64,000 bases of DNA, from contig NZ_VFNI01000001.1 of NCBI RefSeq assembly GCF_006715495.1, positions 620,001 through 684,000 on the forward strand, read 5' to 3'. The number at the start of each line of letters is the position of its first letter. The stretch's first letter is position 1. The translations under genes were made by a program, and so were the position numbers. The stretch comes from Herbaspirillum sp. SJZ106 (GTDB lineage Bacteria > Pseudomonadota > Gammaproteobacteria > Burkholderiales > Burkholderiaceae_D). Under the pieces are notes generated by a model that was not told where the DNA came from, ran no database searches, and saw nothing but the letters and a program-made list of their open reading frames with translations. This document shows, piece by piece, positions 55,866 through 62,707 of the stretch.

Positions 55866-56435
55866 ATGTCTAACATTTTAAATTTAGTAAATAAAAATCC
55901 AAATGTCAATAATCAAGAAAAAGAATTTGATTATTTCACTCTCAATAAAAAAGTCTACCAAGAACTAATACTAACAAGCCGACCAAAAACAGTTCTATTC
56001 CAAATCATGGTTCACCTTGCATGTATGGTGACTTATAAAAATGGTCTTGTTGGTGTTCACAGTGAAATCTCAAAAACAGGATTGGCAAAAGATATTGGAA
56101 TAAACAAAGGCGACATAACTGCCTATTTGAACCAGCTTGAAAAATTGGGCTTCATTAAAATATTCAACACGAGTCCATTAGTTCTACAAGTGCTAGAAGT
56201 CCCACAAGCACCTCAAATCAATGACATTAAAGGGCTGTTGCTGTATGTCCTTACCAACCCACAGCAATTCAATTTCCATAGAAATTTGAAGAGAAAAACA
56301 GCATTCTTCGAGACATTCAAAGATTACAAATCCGAAATTCTGGTGGAGAGAATGAAAAAAGCAGAGGTTCCAGAAGATCATCCAAGTAATCCAACGACCG
56401 AAGAAATAGAAGATATTTTTGGCTTCAAAAAATAA
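55866..56435 (+). CDS. Winged-helix protein, possible replication initiator (RepL-like)
   Basis: Protein of 189 residues. After a low-complexity Asn-rich start comes a helix-turn-helix region: KTVLFQIMVHLACMVTYKNGLVGVHSEISKTGLAKDIGINKGDITAYLNQLEKLGFIKI (about residues 40-95), which resembles winged-helix replication proteins of the RepL kind or MarR-like regulators. The Shine-Dalgarno AAGGAG is strong. It precedes a repeat-rich noncoding stretch, and a terminator follows immediately. A replication role is inferred from fold style and from the adjoining imperfect repeats; a plain transcription regulator is equally possible. Confidence 0.55.
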   Translation: MSNILNLVNKNPNVNNQEKEFDYFTLNKKVYQELILTSRPKTVLFQIMVHLACMVTYKNGLVGVHSEISKTGLAKDIGINKGDITAYLNQLEKLGFIKIFNTSPLVLQVLEVPQAPQINDIKGLLLYVLTNPQQFNFHRNLKRKTAFFETFKDYKSEILVERMKKAEVPEDHPSNPTTEEIEDIFGFKK

Positions 56436-56456
56436 TCCCCGTAAGGGGATTTTTTA
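56431..56456 (+). terminator. Intrinsic terminator after the winged-helix gene
   Basis: AATCCCC, GTAA loop, GGGGATT and further T, overlapping the end of the gene. Confidence 0.9.
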
Positions 56457-56513
56457 CGACCACATAGAAGTGAAACACTCACAAGTCAATAACCAAAAAA
56501 CTCATGGAACCCC

Positions 56514-56651
56514 TTCAACCAACCCTCCCAGGTATTGATTTAAAAGGCTTAACGATAGGTCTTCCAACCCCTTCACCCAACCCCTTAAATTTTCAACCAA
56601 CCCCCAGAGCCATTGATTAACAAGGCTTCACGATAGCTCTTCCAACCCCTT
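56514..56651 (+). repeat. Imperfect 61-bp direct repeats, CAACC-rich
   Basis: Copy A (56514-56574) and copy B (56592-56651) share TTCAACCAACCC, ATTGATT, AAGGCTT, ACGATAG and CTTCCAACCCCTT blocks in the same order. A shorter CCCAACCCCTT lies between them. They occupy the 408-base noncoding stretch after the winged-helix gene and could be protein-binding iterons. Confidence 0.75.
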
Positions 56652-56783
56652 TTGGTATGTTTGATAAAGAATGTTTGACTTCTCGCACCGTATATCAATC
56701 ATCTATCCATACCAAAGATAAACATCATCAACCTAGAATAAAAATAATTTCCCAGCGACGAAAATTTTCCATCGTCCAAATAC

Positions 56784-56809
56784 AAAAGCCACTCATCGAG
56801 TGGCTTTTT
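56784..56809. terminator. Intrinsic terminator between convergent units
   Basis: AAAAGCCACTC, ATC loop, GAGTGGCTTTTT. It lies just after the end of the minus-strand pair at 56844-57349 and has T-runs usable from either strand. Confidence 0.85.
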
Positions 56810-56843
56810 GTTCTAGAGGGACCCAAACGAGTTGGTCCATTTT

Positions 56844-57041
56844 TCACTTTCGTGATCGTTCTGCTTGCAGTTTTTCATATCTATACTTCAGCATGAGCAT
56901 AGTTAATTTATCAGTGAACTCATTCAGAACACGAAATTTTTCTTCTTCACTCATATCAGGATTTTTTTGGTGAAGCTGATCGTATTCCCAACAAATTTCG
57001 AAATGCTCCTTCTGATATTTTGCTTCGGGAAACCAACTCAT
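56844..57041 (-). CDS. Small charged protein paired with a ribbon-helix-helix gene
   Basis: Protein of 65 residues starting MSWFPEAKYQKEHFE, mostly charged and helical, with Trp and Tyr residues at the N terminus. The start at 57041 overlaps the stop of the preceding gene in an ATGA junction and has GGAG upstream; a longer frame from 57068 lies inside that gene. No family recognised. Translational coupling to the ribbon-helix-helix gene suggests a shared complex or a two-component control unit. Confidence 0.6.
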   Translation of the reverse strand: MSWFPEAKYQKEHFEICWEYDQLHQKNPDMSEEEKFRVLNEFTDKLTMLMLKYRYEKLQAERSRK

Positions 57042-57349
57042 TTGGTTTCTCCAAAAAAGTTTGCCCATTCACTTTGATTATTTTCAGACTGAACTACTGC
57101 TTCAACCTGGGCAACTTCAACAGACTTTGAAGTTAGATTTTCTTTTTTATCCTTCAACTGTTGAAGAAGAATTGGAGCCCTTTGCTTTAACAAATTTCTA
57201 ATAATGATTGATAAGGTCATGGATTCATCACCTCTCAACTCATTTGTGATTCGAACAGCTTCTTTGAAAATATCCAAAGTCTCTTGCTCAAGATAGAGAT
57301 TTGTTTTGGTTAAATTATTATATTTTTTCTTCCTTCCTTTTTCACTCAT
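57038..57349 (-). CDS. Ribbon-helix-helix DNA-binding protein
   Basis: Protein of 103 residues. The N terminus is basic (SEKGRKKKYNNLTKTNLYLEQETLDIFKEAVRITNELRGDESMTLSIIIRNLLKQRAP); the beta strand TNLYLEQ and the two following helices give a CopG/Arc-type fold. The C-terminal half is charged with poor conservation. It is transcribed away from a dense array of AGATATATATCT palindromes directly upstream, which are the likely binding sites. It could act in copy control, partition or as a relaxosome accessory. Confidence 0.7.
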   Translation of the reverse strand: MSEKGRKKKYNNLTKTNLYLEQETLDIFKEAVRITNELRGDESMTLSIIIRNLLKQRAPILLQQLKDKKENLTSKSVEVAQVEAVVQSENNQSEWANFFGETK

Positions 57350-57367
57350 ATCAGTTTCTCCTATTTC

Positions 57368-57758
57368 ATAGATATATATATCTACGATAAAAAACTGGAG
57401 GAAGAAGTCAACAAAGGAAGGCTATCGAATTGACAGCTACATATATCTACGAAATGAAAAACACAGGTCTTCGACTCTCTTAATGCCTTGTATGAAGTCT
57501 AAAAATCAATCGGGGATATATATAGCCAAAAATAAAATCTATTCATAGATATATATCTCCATAAAGGCAACCCACTATCTTCGACTCTTTTAATGCCTTG
57601 TATAAGTCTGTAAATCAATCGGGGGGATATATATCTACAAAATGAAAAACCAAACAACTACATATCTCCCTAAATTATTTTTATTTAAATTATTTAGAGA
57701 ATATATATCTCCCTCCGCTTATTTCGACCATTTTATTTCGTAGCTACATATATCTTTA
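57368..57758. repeat. Array of ATATAT-type palindromic sites
   Basis: About eight copies of a (T/A)GATATATATCT(A/C)C motif in 390 bases. The best are TAGATATATATATCTA (57369-57384, perfect palindrome) and AGATATATATCT (57547-57558). Others are near 57441, 57515, 57626, 57658, 57700 and 57747. The array starts 19 bases from the ribbon-helix-helix gene. Spacing is irregular. Confidence 0.75.
57468..57634 (+). repeat. 57-bp direct repeat inside the array
   Basis: 57468-57524 and 57578-57634 share TCTTCGACTCT, TTAATGCCTTGTAT, AAGTCT, AATCAATCGGGG and ATATATA in the same order, offset by 110 bases. Each copy ends in one of the ATATAT-type sites, so the array seems to have grown by duplication. 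Confidence 0.8.
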
Positions 57759-57849
57759 ATTCAAAAGTCGATCACAAACACCGTTACTTTGACTATTGAT
57801 TTTCCCTAAAAAACGGGTAATTTTTATATTAAGCAAGATACCTCCACTT

Positions 57850-57871
57850 CCCGTATAAACGGGTAAGTTGG
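57850..57871 (+). other. Candidate origin of transfer (oriT)
   Basis: CCCGT, ATAA loop, ACGGG (57850-57863) followed directly by TAAGTTGG. In RSF1010-type oriTs a hairpin is followed by GGTAAGTGCGCC containing the nick; the hairpin plus GGGTAAGT arrangement here is alike. A second ACGGGTAA occurs upstream at about 57812. The mobC-relaxase genes start 100 bases downstream, as is usual for an oriT. Confidence 0.5.
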
Positions 57872-57903
57872 AAAAAATTGCTTCGCAATTTGCCTTCGGC
57901 TTG

Positions 57904-57922
57904 TGTCTGCTTTAAGCAGACA
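57904..57922. repeat. 19-bp inverted repeat next to the oriT candidate
   Basis: TGTCTGCTT and AAGCAGACA with a one-base centre, a perfect 9-base palindrome pair. Possibly a binding site for MobC or the promoter operator of the mob genes. Confidence 0.55.
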
Positions 57923-57968
57923 ACACCATTTGCCTACGGCTCCATACATATAAGAATAAGGAGAAAAT

Positions 57969-58392
57969 ATGGAGAACCTAAAAACTGATTTTGAGCGAAT
58001 ACCTAAACTTCATCCAGGTAGATCAGGCTTACTTGATGACACAGCACACATCAGAAATCAAAGAATAGAAGTTGTGTTTTCACCAGACGAACTAGAAATT
58101 TTAGACAAAAATATTTCTGCCACTGATTACAGAACAAGAAGCCAATACATCAGAAATACATCTTTAAATTCAAAACCATTGGATCAAAAAGAGCTTGGAG
58201 CAATCCAGATTAGAAATCTATAGATTGATTGCTGAATTCAAAAAAATTGGCAACAACATCAACCAGATTGCCAAGAAGTGCAATCAAGAAAAGCAGGCAC
58301 CACAGTTGGAAATTTTGGTTCAGATGAAATCAAAAATGGATCTGACTTTGGCAAAAGTCCTTGATGAAATTAAAAATAAAATCAAGGATTGA
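57969..58392 (+). pseudogene. mobC: mobC relaxosome accessory gene, interrupted by a frameshift
   Basis: The first part (57969-58223) codes 84 residues with the ribbon-helix-helix region RIEVVFSPDELEILDKNISATDYRTRSQYIRN. The second part continues in another frame to 58392 and contains IYRLIAEFKKIGNNINQIAKKCNQ, the classic MobC motif. The frames meet at an A5 run (58186-58190): removing one A would join them as PLDQKSLEQSRLEIYRL. No ribosome-binding site suits an independent second gene. Either the gene is broken, or +1 shifting or slippage restores it. MobC normally helps the relaxase open oriT. Confidence 0.75.
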
Positions 58393-58394
58393 TC

Positions 58395-60053
58395 ATGCTG
58401 GTAAAAACTTTTAATGTAAAAAAATCTTCGGGTCCACAAGTAGGAAAAAAGAAAATTTGTTCTGCTGTTGAATATCTTTTGAGAGAAAAAGATTGGAAGG
58501 GAAATGATCGAGAACAGAAACCAGAAGTTCTAAAAACTGGTAGAGGTGGACTTGAAGGTTTTAATAAAAATGTCCTGAATAACCATCGTGAGTTCACTTA
58601 TACATCAGGAGTTTTATCTTTCACTTCCAAAGAATGGGACACCATGACTGATGAGAGAAAAGAATTTGTCATGGATAGATTTATCGAAAATATGTTGCCA
58701 GGTGAAGCACAAGAACGAGTTCCTTATGCCTTCATTCAGCACCAAGATGAAATTCATTTTGTTGTAGCTCGTGCTTGGGAATTGGATAGCGGTAAAACAA
58801 TGGCATTCAATGTTGACCCACCACCTATGATGAAGAATGGAAGGAAATCAAAATATGATCCTTCCAAAGAACATAAGTTGGCACTTCAAGAAGTTCTCAA
58901 CTATGAATTAGGTTTTGACCGAGTAGAGCAAAACCCTTTTTCTGTTCACAAATCAAAAAGCGATTATTTGGATGAAAATGCCCACATCCATAAATTTAAA
59001 CACAAGTTGAGTTCTGATATTAAGGATCAAGTTCTCACAGGAATGATCTCAAACAGAAAGCATTTGCTTAATCACTTGAGAGATGAATACAACCTTCAAG
59101 CAGAAAAGAAGTATGACAAAGAAGGTAAAGAGTATTTGCTGGTGAAACCATTGGACAGCGGCAAACATTGTCCTATTGATGAACCAGTTAGGTTATATGG
59201 TCAGGCATTTGAAGAAAAAGCCAATTTTGAGCAGTTAGAAAAAACTGCCAAGAGAATCGATTCTGAAAAGCTTCGTGGTGAACACAAGCTATCAAAAGAA
59301 GATTATGAAAAGAAGCTTCAAAAAATGGAGAAGGGAAAACAGCAGAAGGATGATTTTAATAAAAATAAATTTGGTAAGAAAAAATTAGGTAGGAAGCATC
59401 TGTATGAAAAAGGTCCAGATGGTAAGAAGAAAATTATTTCTGGTCTAGCTGAAAAACTCAGGAATAGTAGAAATGGTATGGAAGATCAAATTGGTGGAAA
59501 TCCAAAGGCATTGATGAAAAATGCTCCTAAACCACCACAGCCACAACAGCAAAAAAATGAAGAAGGTGAACAACCTGACTATGTAAGAATAAATACGGAA
59601 AAGAGAATTCAGGAAGAAAAAAATAGCTTGAAATTAGATGAGTTGAAGGTAAAGGAAGATAATAAAAAACAGGTTCAGAATCAGCCAACAGATTCCAAAC
59701 CCCAATCTTCTTCAAAAAATTCTAATAGTAATTCTAGTTCCAACAGTTCCCAAGGTAGTTCACCAGTGACCGATCAATCTACTGGAACTGGTCAAGATAT
59801 TATTCAAACCATAGCTGTTAAGGAACTTGGTATTGCAGATATTGAGGCAAAAGCACAAGAAGAATTATCTAAAAATGGACTATCAAATAAATATTTAAAA
59901 CTTAAAGCACAAGCAATCGCTTTAAGAGATGAGATTGATAGATTAAGAACACAAGCCAATATGCCTTCCTTGAAATCAATTCAGGAAGAACAACAGAAGA
60001 AAGCTTCTAGTCCATTTGATATGAAGATGAAACCTACTCCCTATGATGATTAA
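58395..60053 (+). CDS. Relaxase/mobilization nuclease (MobA-like)
   Basis: Protein of 552 residues from ATG 58395, behind AAGGA and three bases after the mobC frame. The N-terminal 130 residues resemble the nuclease domain of MobA relaxases: SAVEYLLRE (about 23-31), TSGVLSF, and the metal motif FIQHQDEIHFVVAR with His116, Asp118 and His121. The third His of the usual HxDxxHxH is Val123. The C-terminal 250 residues are Lys/Gln/Ser-rich linker with a final helical segment. It would nick oriT and lead the strand through a helper conjugation system. Confidence 0.8.
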   Translation: MLVKTFNVKKSSGPQVGKKKICSAVEYLLREKDWKGNDREQKPEVLKTGRGGLEGFNKNVLNNHREFTYTSGVLSFTSKEWDTMTDERKEFVMDRFIENMLPGEAQERVPYAFIQHQDEIHFVVARAWELDSGKTMAFNVDPPPMMKNGRKSKYDPSKEHKLALQEVLNYELGFDRVEQNPFSVHKSKSDYLDENAHIHKFKHKLSSDIKDQVLTGMISNRKHLLNHLRDEYNLQAEKKYDKEGKEYLLVKPLDSGKHCPIDEPVRLYGQAFEEKANFEQLEKTAKRIDSEKLRGEHKLSKEDYEKKLQKMEKGKQQKDDFNKNKFGKKKLGRKHLYEKGPDGKKKIISGLAEKLRNSRNGMEDQIGGNPKALMKNAPKPPQPQQQKNEEGEQPDYVRINTEKRIQEEKNSLKLDELKVKEDNKKQVQNQPTDSKPQSSSKNSNSNSSSNSSQGSSPVTDQSTGTGQDIIQTIAVKELGIADIEAKAQEELSKNGLSNKYLKLKAQAIALRDEIDRLRTQANMPSLKSIQEEQQKKASSPFDMKMKPTPYDD

Positions 60054-60079
60054 ATTACTGTTCTCTCCTACTCAAAAAA

Positions 60080-60108
60080 AATGGAAGTCGTTGACTTCCA
60101 TTCTTTTT
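60080..60108 (+). terminator. Intrinsic terminator after the relaxase gene
   Basis: AATGGAAGTC, GTT loop, GACTTCCATT, then CTTTTT. Confidence 0.9.
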
Positions 60109-60134
60109 AAGCAGGTTGATGTGGACACCTACAA

Positions 60135-60359
60135 TCAGCGACGGCGATTTTGTGGAGACAATTTTCCCATCACAAATTTATTACTTTCTTCGGGAGTCCA
60201 ATCGGTAGGAACAGCTATGCTATAAACCAATTCTTCACCTTTGGTCTGCGTTGTTTTGTATAACCGATAGCCAAGACTTGCCAACTCTTCTTCATTAATC
60301 GGAGAGCGATTTTGTCCATCCAAGTTACCGCCAAAAAAATCAATACTCATATCTGTCAT
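60135..60359 (-). CDS. Small hypothetical protein next to the HEPN-like gene
   Basis: Protein of 74 residues without signal or membrane segment. The N terminus has MTDMSIDFFGGNLDGQNRSPINEEELASLGYRLYKT and the middle VYSIAVPTDWTPEESNKFVMGKLSPQ. GGAG lies 11 bases before ATG 60359; ATG 60350 is the alternative. It follows the HEPN-like gene by 41 bases on the same strand, so they may be coexpressed. No family recognised. Confidence 0.55.
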   Translation of the reverse strand: MTDMSIDFFGGNLDGQNRSPINEEELASLGYRLYKTTQTKGEELVYSIAVPTDWTPEESNKFVMGKLSPQNRRR

Positions 60360-60400
60360 TTTTTACATTTCTCCAATGTGATGGTCGCTTGGTTTGAATT

Positions 60401-60769
60401 TTAATTGGCTAAGATTTTGCTAAAGAACTCCATTTCTTCGCTGAGAGAAGTAGCACGATTAATGAAGCCGTCAATTTCAAATTGATTTTTTGGATACTCA
60501 GAGAGATTGATGTGTAGCTTATGAACGAAGTAATTTCTCTGATTAAGAATAAGTTTCAGATGCTCTAATGAAGTCTGATCAATTTTTTTCGTCTTCTCCA
60601 GTTTTTCAATAAGGCGACCCAAGGTATCTTTTTCTGAGGTGCTACTGCCGTTGGCGGCAATATAGGATTTGATTGCTGATTCAATTTTTGCAGAAGAAAG
60701 AACCACTCGACCAACAGCCATAGAGAACTTATCATTAGCAAAAAGTGATTCGTAAAATGATTGTTCCAT
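60401..60769 (-). CDS. HEPN-like protein with an RxxxxH motif
   Basis: All-helical protein of 122 residues. LKLILNQRNYFVHKLH contains Arg78 and His83 in the RX4-6H arrangement that forms the RNase site of HEPN-domain proteins, used by many toxins and phage-defence nucleases. Start ATG 60769 is chosen because GGAG lies four bases upstream; the longer frame from 60802 lacks such a site. It sits between the integrase and a small gene as cargo. A toxin or abortive-infection role is an inference from the motif alone. Confidence 0.6.
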   Translation of the reverse strand: MEQSFYESLFANDKFSMAVGRVVLSSAKIESAIKSYIAANGSSTSEKDTLGRLIEKLEKTKKIDQTSLEHLKLILNQRNYFVHKLHINLSEYPKNQFEIDGFINRATSLSEEMEFFSKILAN

Positions 60770-60845
60770 GAATCTCCATCCATGATATTTATTGCGAAGC
60801 AAAAGAACGGCTCGTCCGTTCCTCTAACTGATTAAAGAAGACAGT

Positions 60846-62339
60846 TTAATCCTTCTTTTTTGCAATTTTTTTCTTCACTACTGCATCAGCTTTAATGGCT
60901 TTTTTGCGAGCTTTAATTACTTTGGAATTGACCCATCCCAAAAGCACACCTTCATTCTTGAACTTGAATTGGAACTTGGAAAAATCAATTCCCCAATCCA
61001 TTTTTTCTAGCAGAATGCGAATATTGGGCAACGAAAATTCTGCACCATAGACAGTATGAGTAATGTCACCATCCATACTATGACCAAGAACTCTCTTTCG
61101 CAGTGCAATGTCAATCAAGAGATCCACCATAGCAGCCCCTACATTTTTTCGAAGACTATGGAAGACTTTTTGGGACTCATCTACGGTAATTAATTGTTGT
61201 TTGTATTGAGTCCAGTTATAGGAAATATTTTTGGCATATCCATTTGAAGCTGTCTTGGTTAGATATGGAAACAGCAGAGAATTTTCGCCAAAAAGCTTTT
61301 GTACAAGCTCGTAATATTCTAAAAAATTTGTTTGAAGCAGTGTAGAAGGAAGTGGCATTTGACGAATGGAAGAAGAAGTTTTTACTTCTTTATCTTCGCC
61401 ATTGTCATTAATATCAAAAACCCAAATGCCATCTTCTTGGTAGACATCACTAATATAAAGCTGGGCAATTTCATCTACCCGCATACCTGTTGTTAGTGAA
61501 ATCAACGGAGCAAAAAACAAATCTGGTTTTTTGAACCTATCGCAATAGGCTTCAAAATTATCAACGAAGAGTCGTTTGATTTCTCCCTTTGTGTAGGGAA
61601 GATATGAATCAGTGTGTTTGTCTCGTTCTGATTTTTTAACGAGGTGCATATTGGAAAATGGATTTTCAAATCCATACTTTCCAACACTGATAGCGAAATC
61701 AAAAAAACCTTTTAAAGTCTTGGTGTAATTATCAACAGTCAAAGGACTGTCTTGTAATTTAATGACTTCTTCACGATAGTCACTGGCATGTGTTTTCCTG
61801 ATTTCATCAGCAAACACCATTCCTTTACTGCGACAGAAATCAATAAATTTCTGAACACGAGGGAAGTAGCCATCTTGTGTGGCTTGTGAAAAAGTTTTGC
61901 TTTTGGCTACCTTGTAAGACTCAAAAATATCTATTAAACGAGCCCTTGTTGCCCAACTTGGCACAGAAGGTAGGGGAGTGGTCTGTTTAACCTCTTGAAC
62001 GATTGTAGGTGAGGTTTGTGGCACTCCTGAAAGAGTTCCTATAAGAGACTCATAGGCATCTTTTTCTACCACCTTTTCCAAATCAAATTCAGCTTTGGCA
62101 CCGTTGGGGAGAGTGACAATAAGCTCACGGTTGTCAGTCCCAATATTGAATTTATTTTTCATTTCCCATACCCATCGCTCAAATGCCAAACTGGCTTCCA
62201 TTGATCGTAAGTATGCCTGTCGCCGGTCTTTGGTGTGCAAAGACTGAACTATCTTGGCTTTGGAAACATAGGGGAGTAGTGCCTTTGGCACCAGAAGACG
62301 GAGGTAGAAGGTTCCGTTTCTTTGGTAGGTGTTTCGCAT
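60846..62339 (-). CDS. int: Tyrosine-type integrase
   Basis: Site-specific recombinase of 497 residues. The N-terminal arm/core domain begins MRNTYQRNGTFYLRLLVPKALLPYV, as in DUF6538-type phage and island integrases. In the catalytic domain the Arg of TGMRVDEI, the HxxR of FHSLRKN, the LGH of LGHSMDGD and the Tyr of HTVYGAE are all present, so it should be active. ATG 62339 with GGAA upstream is preferred over TTG 62369. It lies next to the tRNA-His attachment site and is transcribed away from it. Confidence 0.93.
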   Translation of the reverse strand: MRNTYQRNGTFYLRLLVPKALLPYVSKAKIVQSLHTKDRRQAYLRSMEASLAFERWVWEMKNKFNIGTDNRELIVTLPNGAKAEFDLEKVVEKDAYESLIGTLSGVPQTSPTIVQEVKQTTPLPSVPSWATRARLIDIFESYKVAKSKTFSQATQDGYFPRVQKFIDFCRSKGMVFADEIRKTHASDYREEVIKLQDSPLTVDNYTKTLKGFFDFAISVGKYGFENPFSNMHLVKKSERDKHTDSYLPYTKGEIKRLFVDNFEAYCDRFKKPDLFFAPLISLTTGMRVDEIAQLYISDVYQEDGIWVFDINDNGEDKEVKTSSSIRQMPLPSTLLQTNFLEYYELVQKLFGENSLLFPYLTKTASNGYAKNISYNWTQYKQQLITVDESQKVFHSLRKNVGAAMVDLLIDIALRKRVLGHSMDGDITHTVYGAEFSLPNIRILLEKMDWGIDFSKFQFKFKNEGVLLGWVNSKVIKARKKAIKADAVVKKKIAKKKD

Positions 62340-62377
62340 GAAGTTCCGTTGGGTGGAACCTACATGCAACCTTGGAT

Positions 62378-62409
62378 GTGCTACACCTGCTGCTACAGCA
62401 AGTGCTACA
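62378..62409 (+). promoter_or_regulatory. Right cluster of GTGCTACA sites (integrase arm sites)
   Basis: GTGCTACA at 62378 and 62402 and CTGCTACA at 62390, in the same orientation as the left cluster and about 55-85 bases from the right attachment repeat. They lie between the integrase start and the tRNA. A hairpin AAGTCGTT/AACGACTT (62432-62454) follows. Confidence 0.65.
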
Positions 62410-62462
62410 CCGATCAGATTTTCCCTGATCTAAGTCGTTGAGTTATAACGACTTTTGAAAAT

Positions 62463-62479
62463 TGGGGTGGCTGACGGGA
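62463..62479 (+). repeat. Right attachment repeat (in the tRNA 3' end)
   Basis: TGGGGTGGCTGACGGGA, the copy that belongs to the intact tRNA-His gene on the minus strand, including its CCA end. It matches the left repeat at 54847 except for one base. Confidence 0.88.
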
Positions 62480-62539
62480 CTCGAACCCGCGACAACAGGA
62501 ATCACAATCCTGGACTCTACCAACTGAGCTACAGCCACC
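62463..62539 (-). tRNA. tRNA-His (GTG anticodon)
   Basis: On the minus strand GGTGGCTG starts the gene with an encoded G(-1), followed by TAGCTCAGTTGGTAGAG (D arm), an anticodon loop TTGTGAT with GTG, GGGTTCGAGTCCC (T arm) and CAGCCAC pairing with GTGGCTG. The discriminator is C and CCA is encoded. It served as integration site of the neighbouring element and remains complete. Confidence 0.97.
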
Positions 62540-62707
62540 ACTGATGCGTTGATATGAAAGCAAAACTGCTGCGATCAATCAGCGAAGCTCACGATTATAC
62601 AAAGCCTCGGGACGGATGGCAACTATATTCCCCATTTCTTGACGAAAACGCCATCGGGCGGGCATGGCCCGGCCGGCGCGCGCCGATATGGCGGCTTTCG
62701 CCCGGAT

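Larger units (their letters stand above)
54847..62479. mobile_element. Integrative and mobilizable element at tRNA-His
   Basis: About 7.6 kb of AT-rich sequence in a GC-rich chromosome. It is bounded by 17-base direct repeats (TGGGGTGGCTGATGGGA on the left, one-base variant on the right) that equal the 3' end of the tRNA-His gene. It has a tyrosine recombinase next to the tRNA, a relaxase, a frameshifted mobC and a candidate oriT, but no conjugative pore genes. This makes it mobilizable in trans at most. Cargo consists of small genes, including a HEPN-like protein. The tRNA gene stays complete at the right end. Confidence 0.9.

Noticed and set aside
56657..56896. Plus-strand open frame of 79 codons in the mobile element
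   Set aside because: It contains a strong terminator hairpin (56784-56809), has no ribosome-binding site and overlaps the end of the small minus-strand gene.
57350..57968. Repeat-rich stretch considered as a CRISPR array
   Set aside because: Repeats are short AT palindromes with irregular spacing and no unique spacers of constant length; no cas genes.
60401..60769. HEPN-MNT toxin-antitoxin pair
   Set aside because: No neighbouring protein carries a nucleotidyltransferase GS...DxD motif; only a HEPN-like RxxxxH protein is supported.
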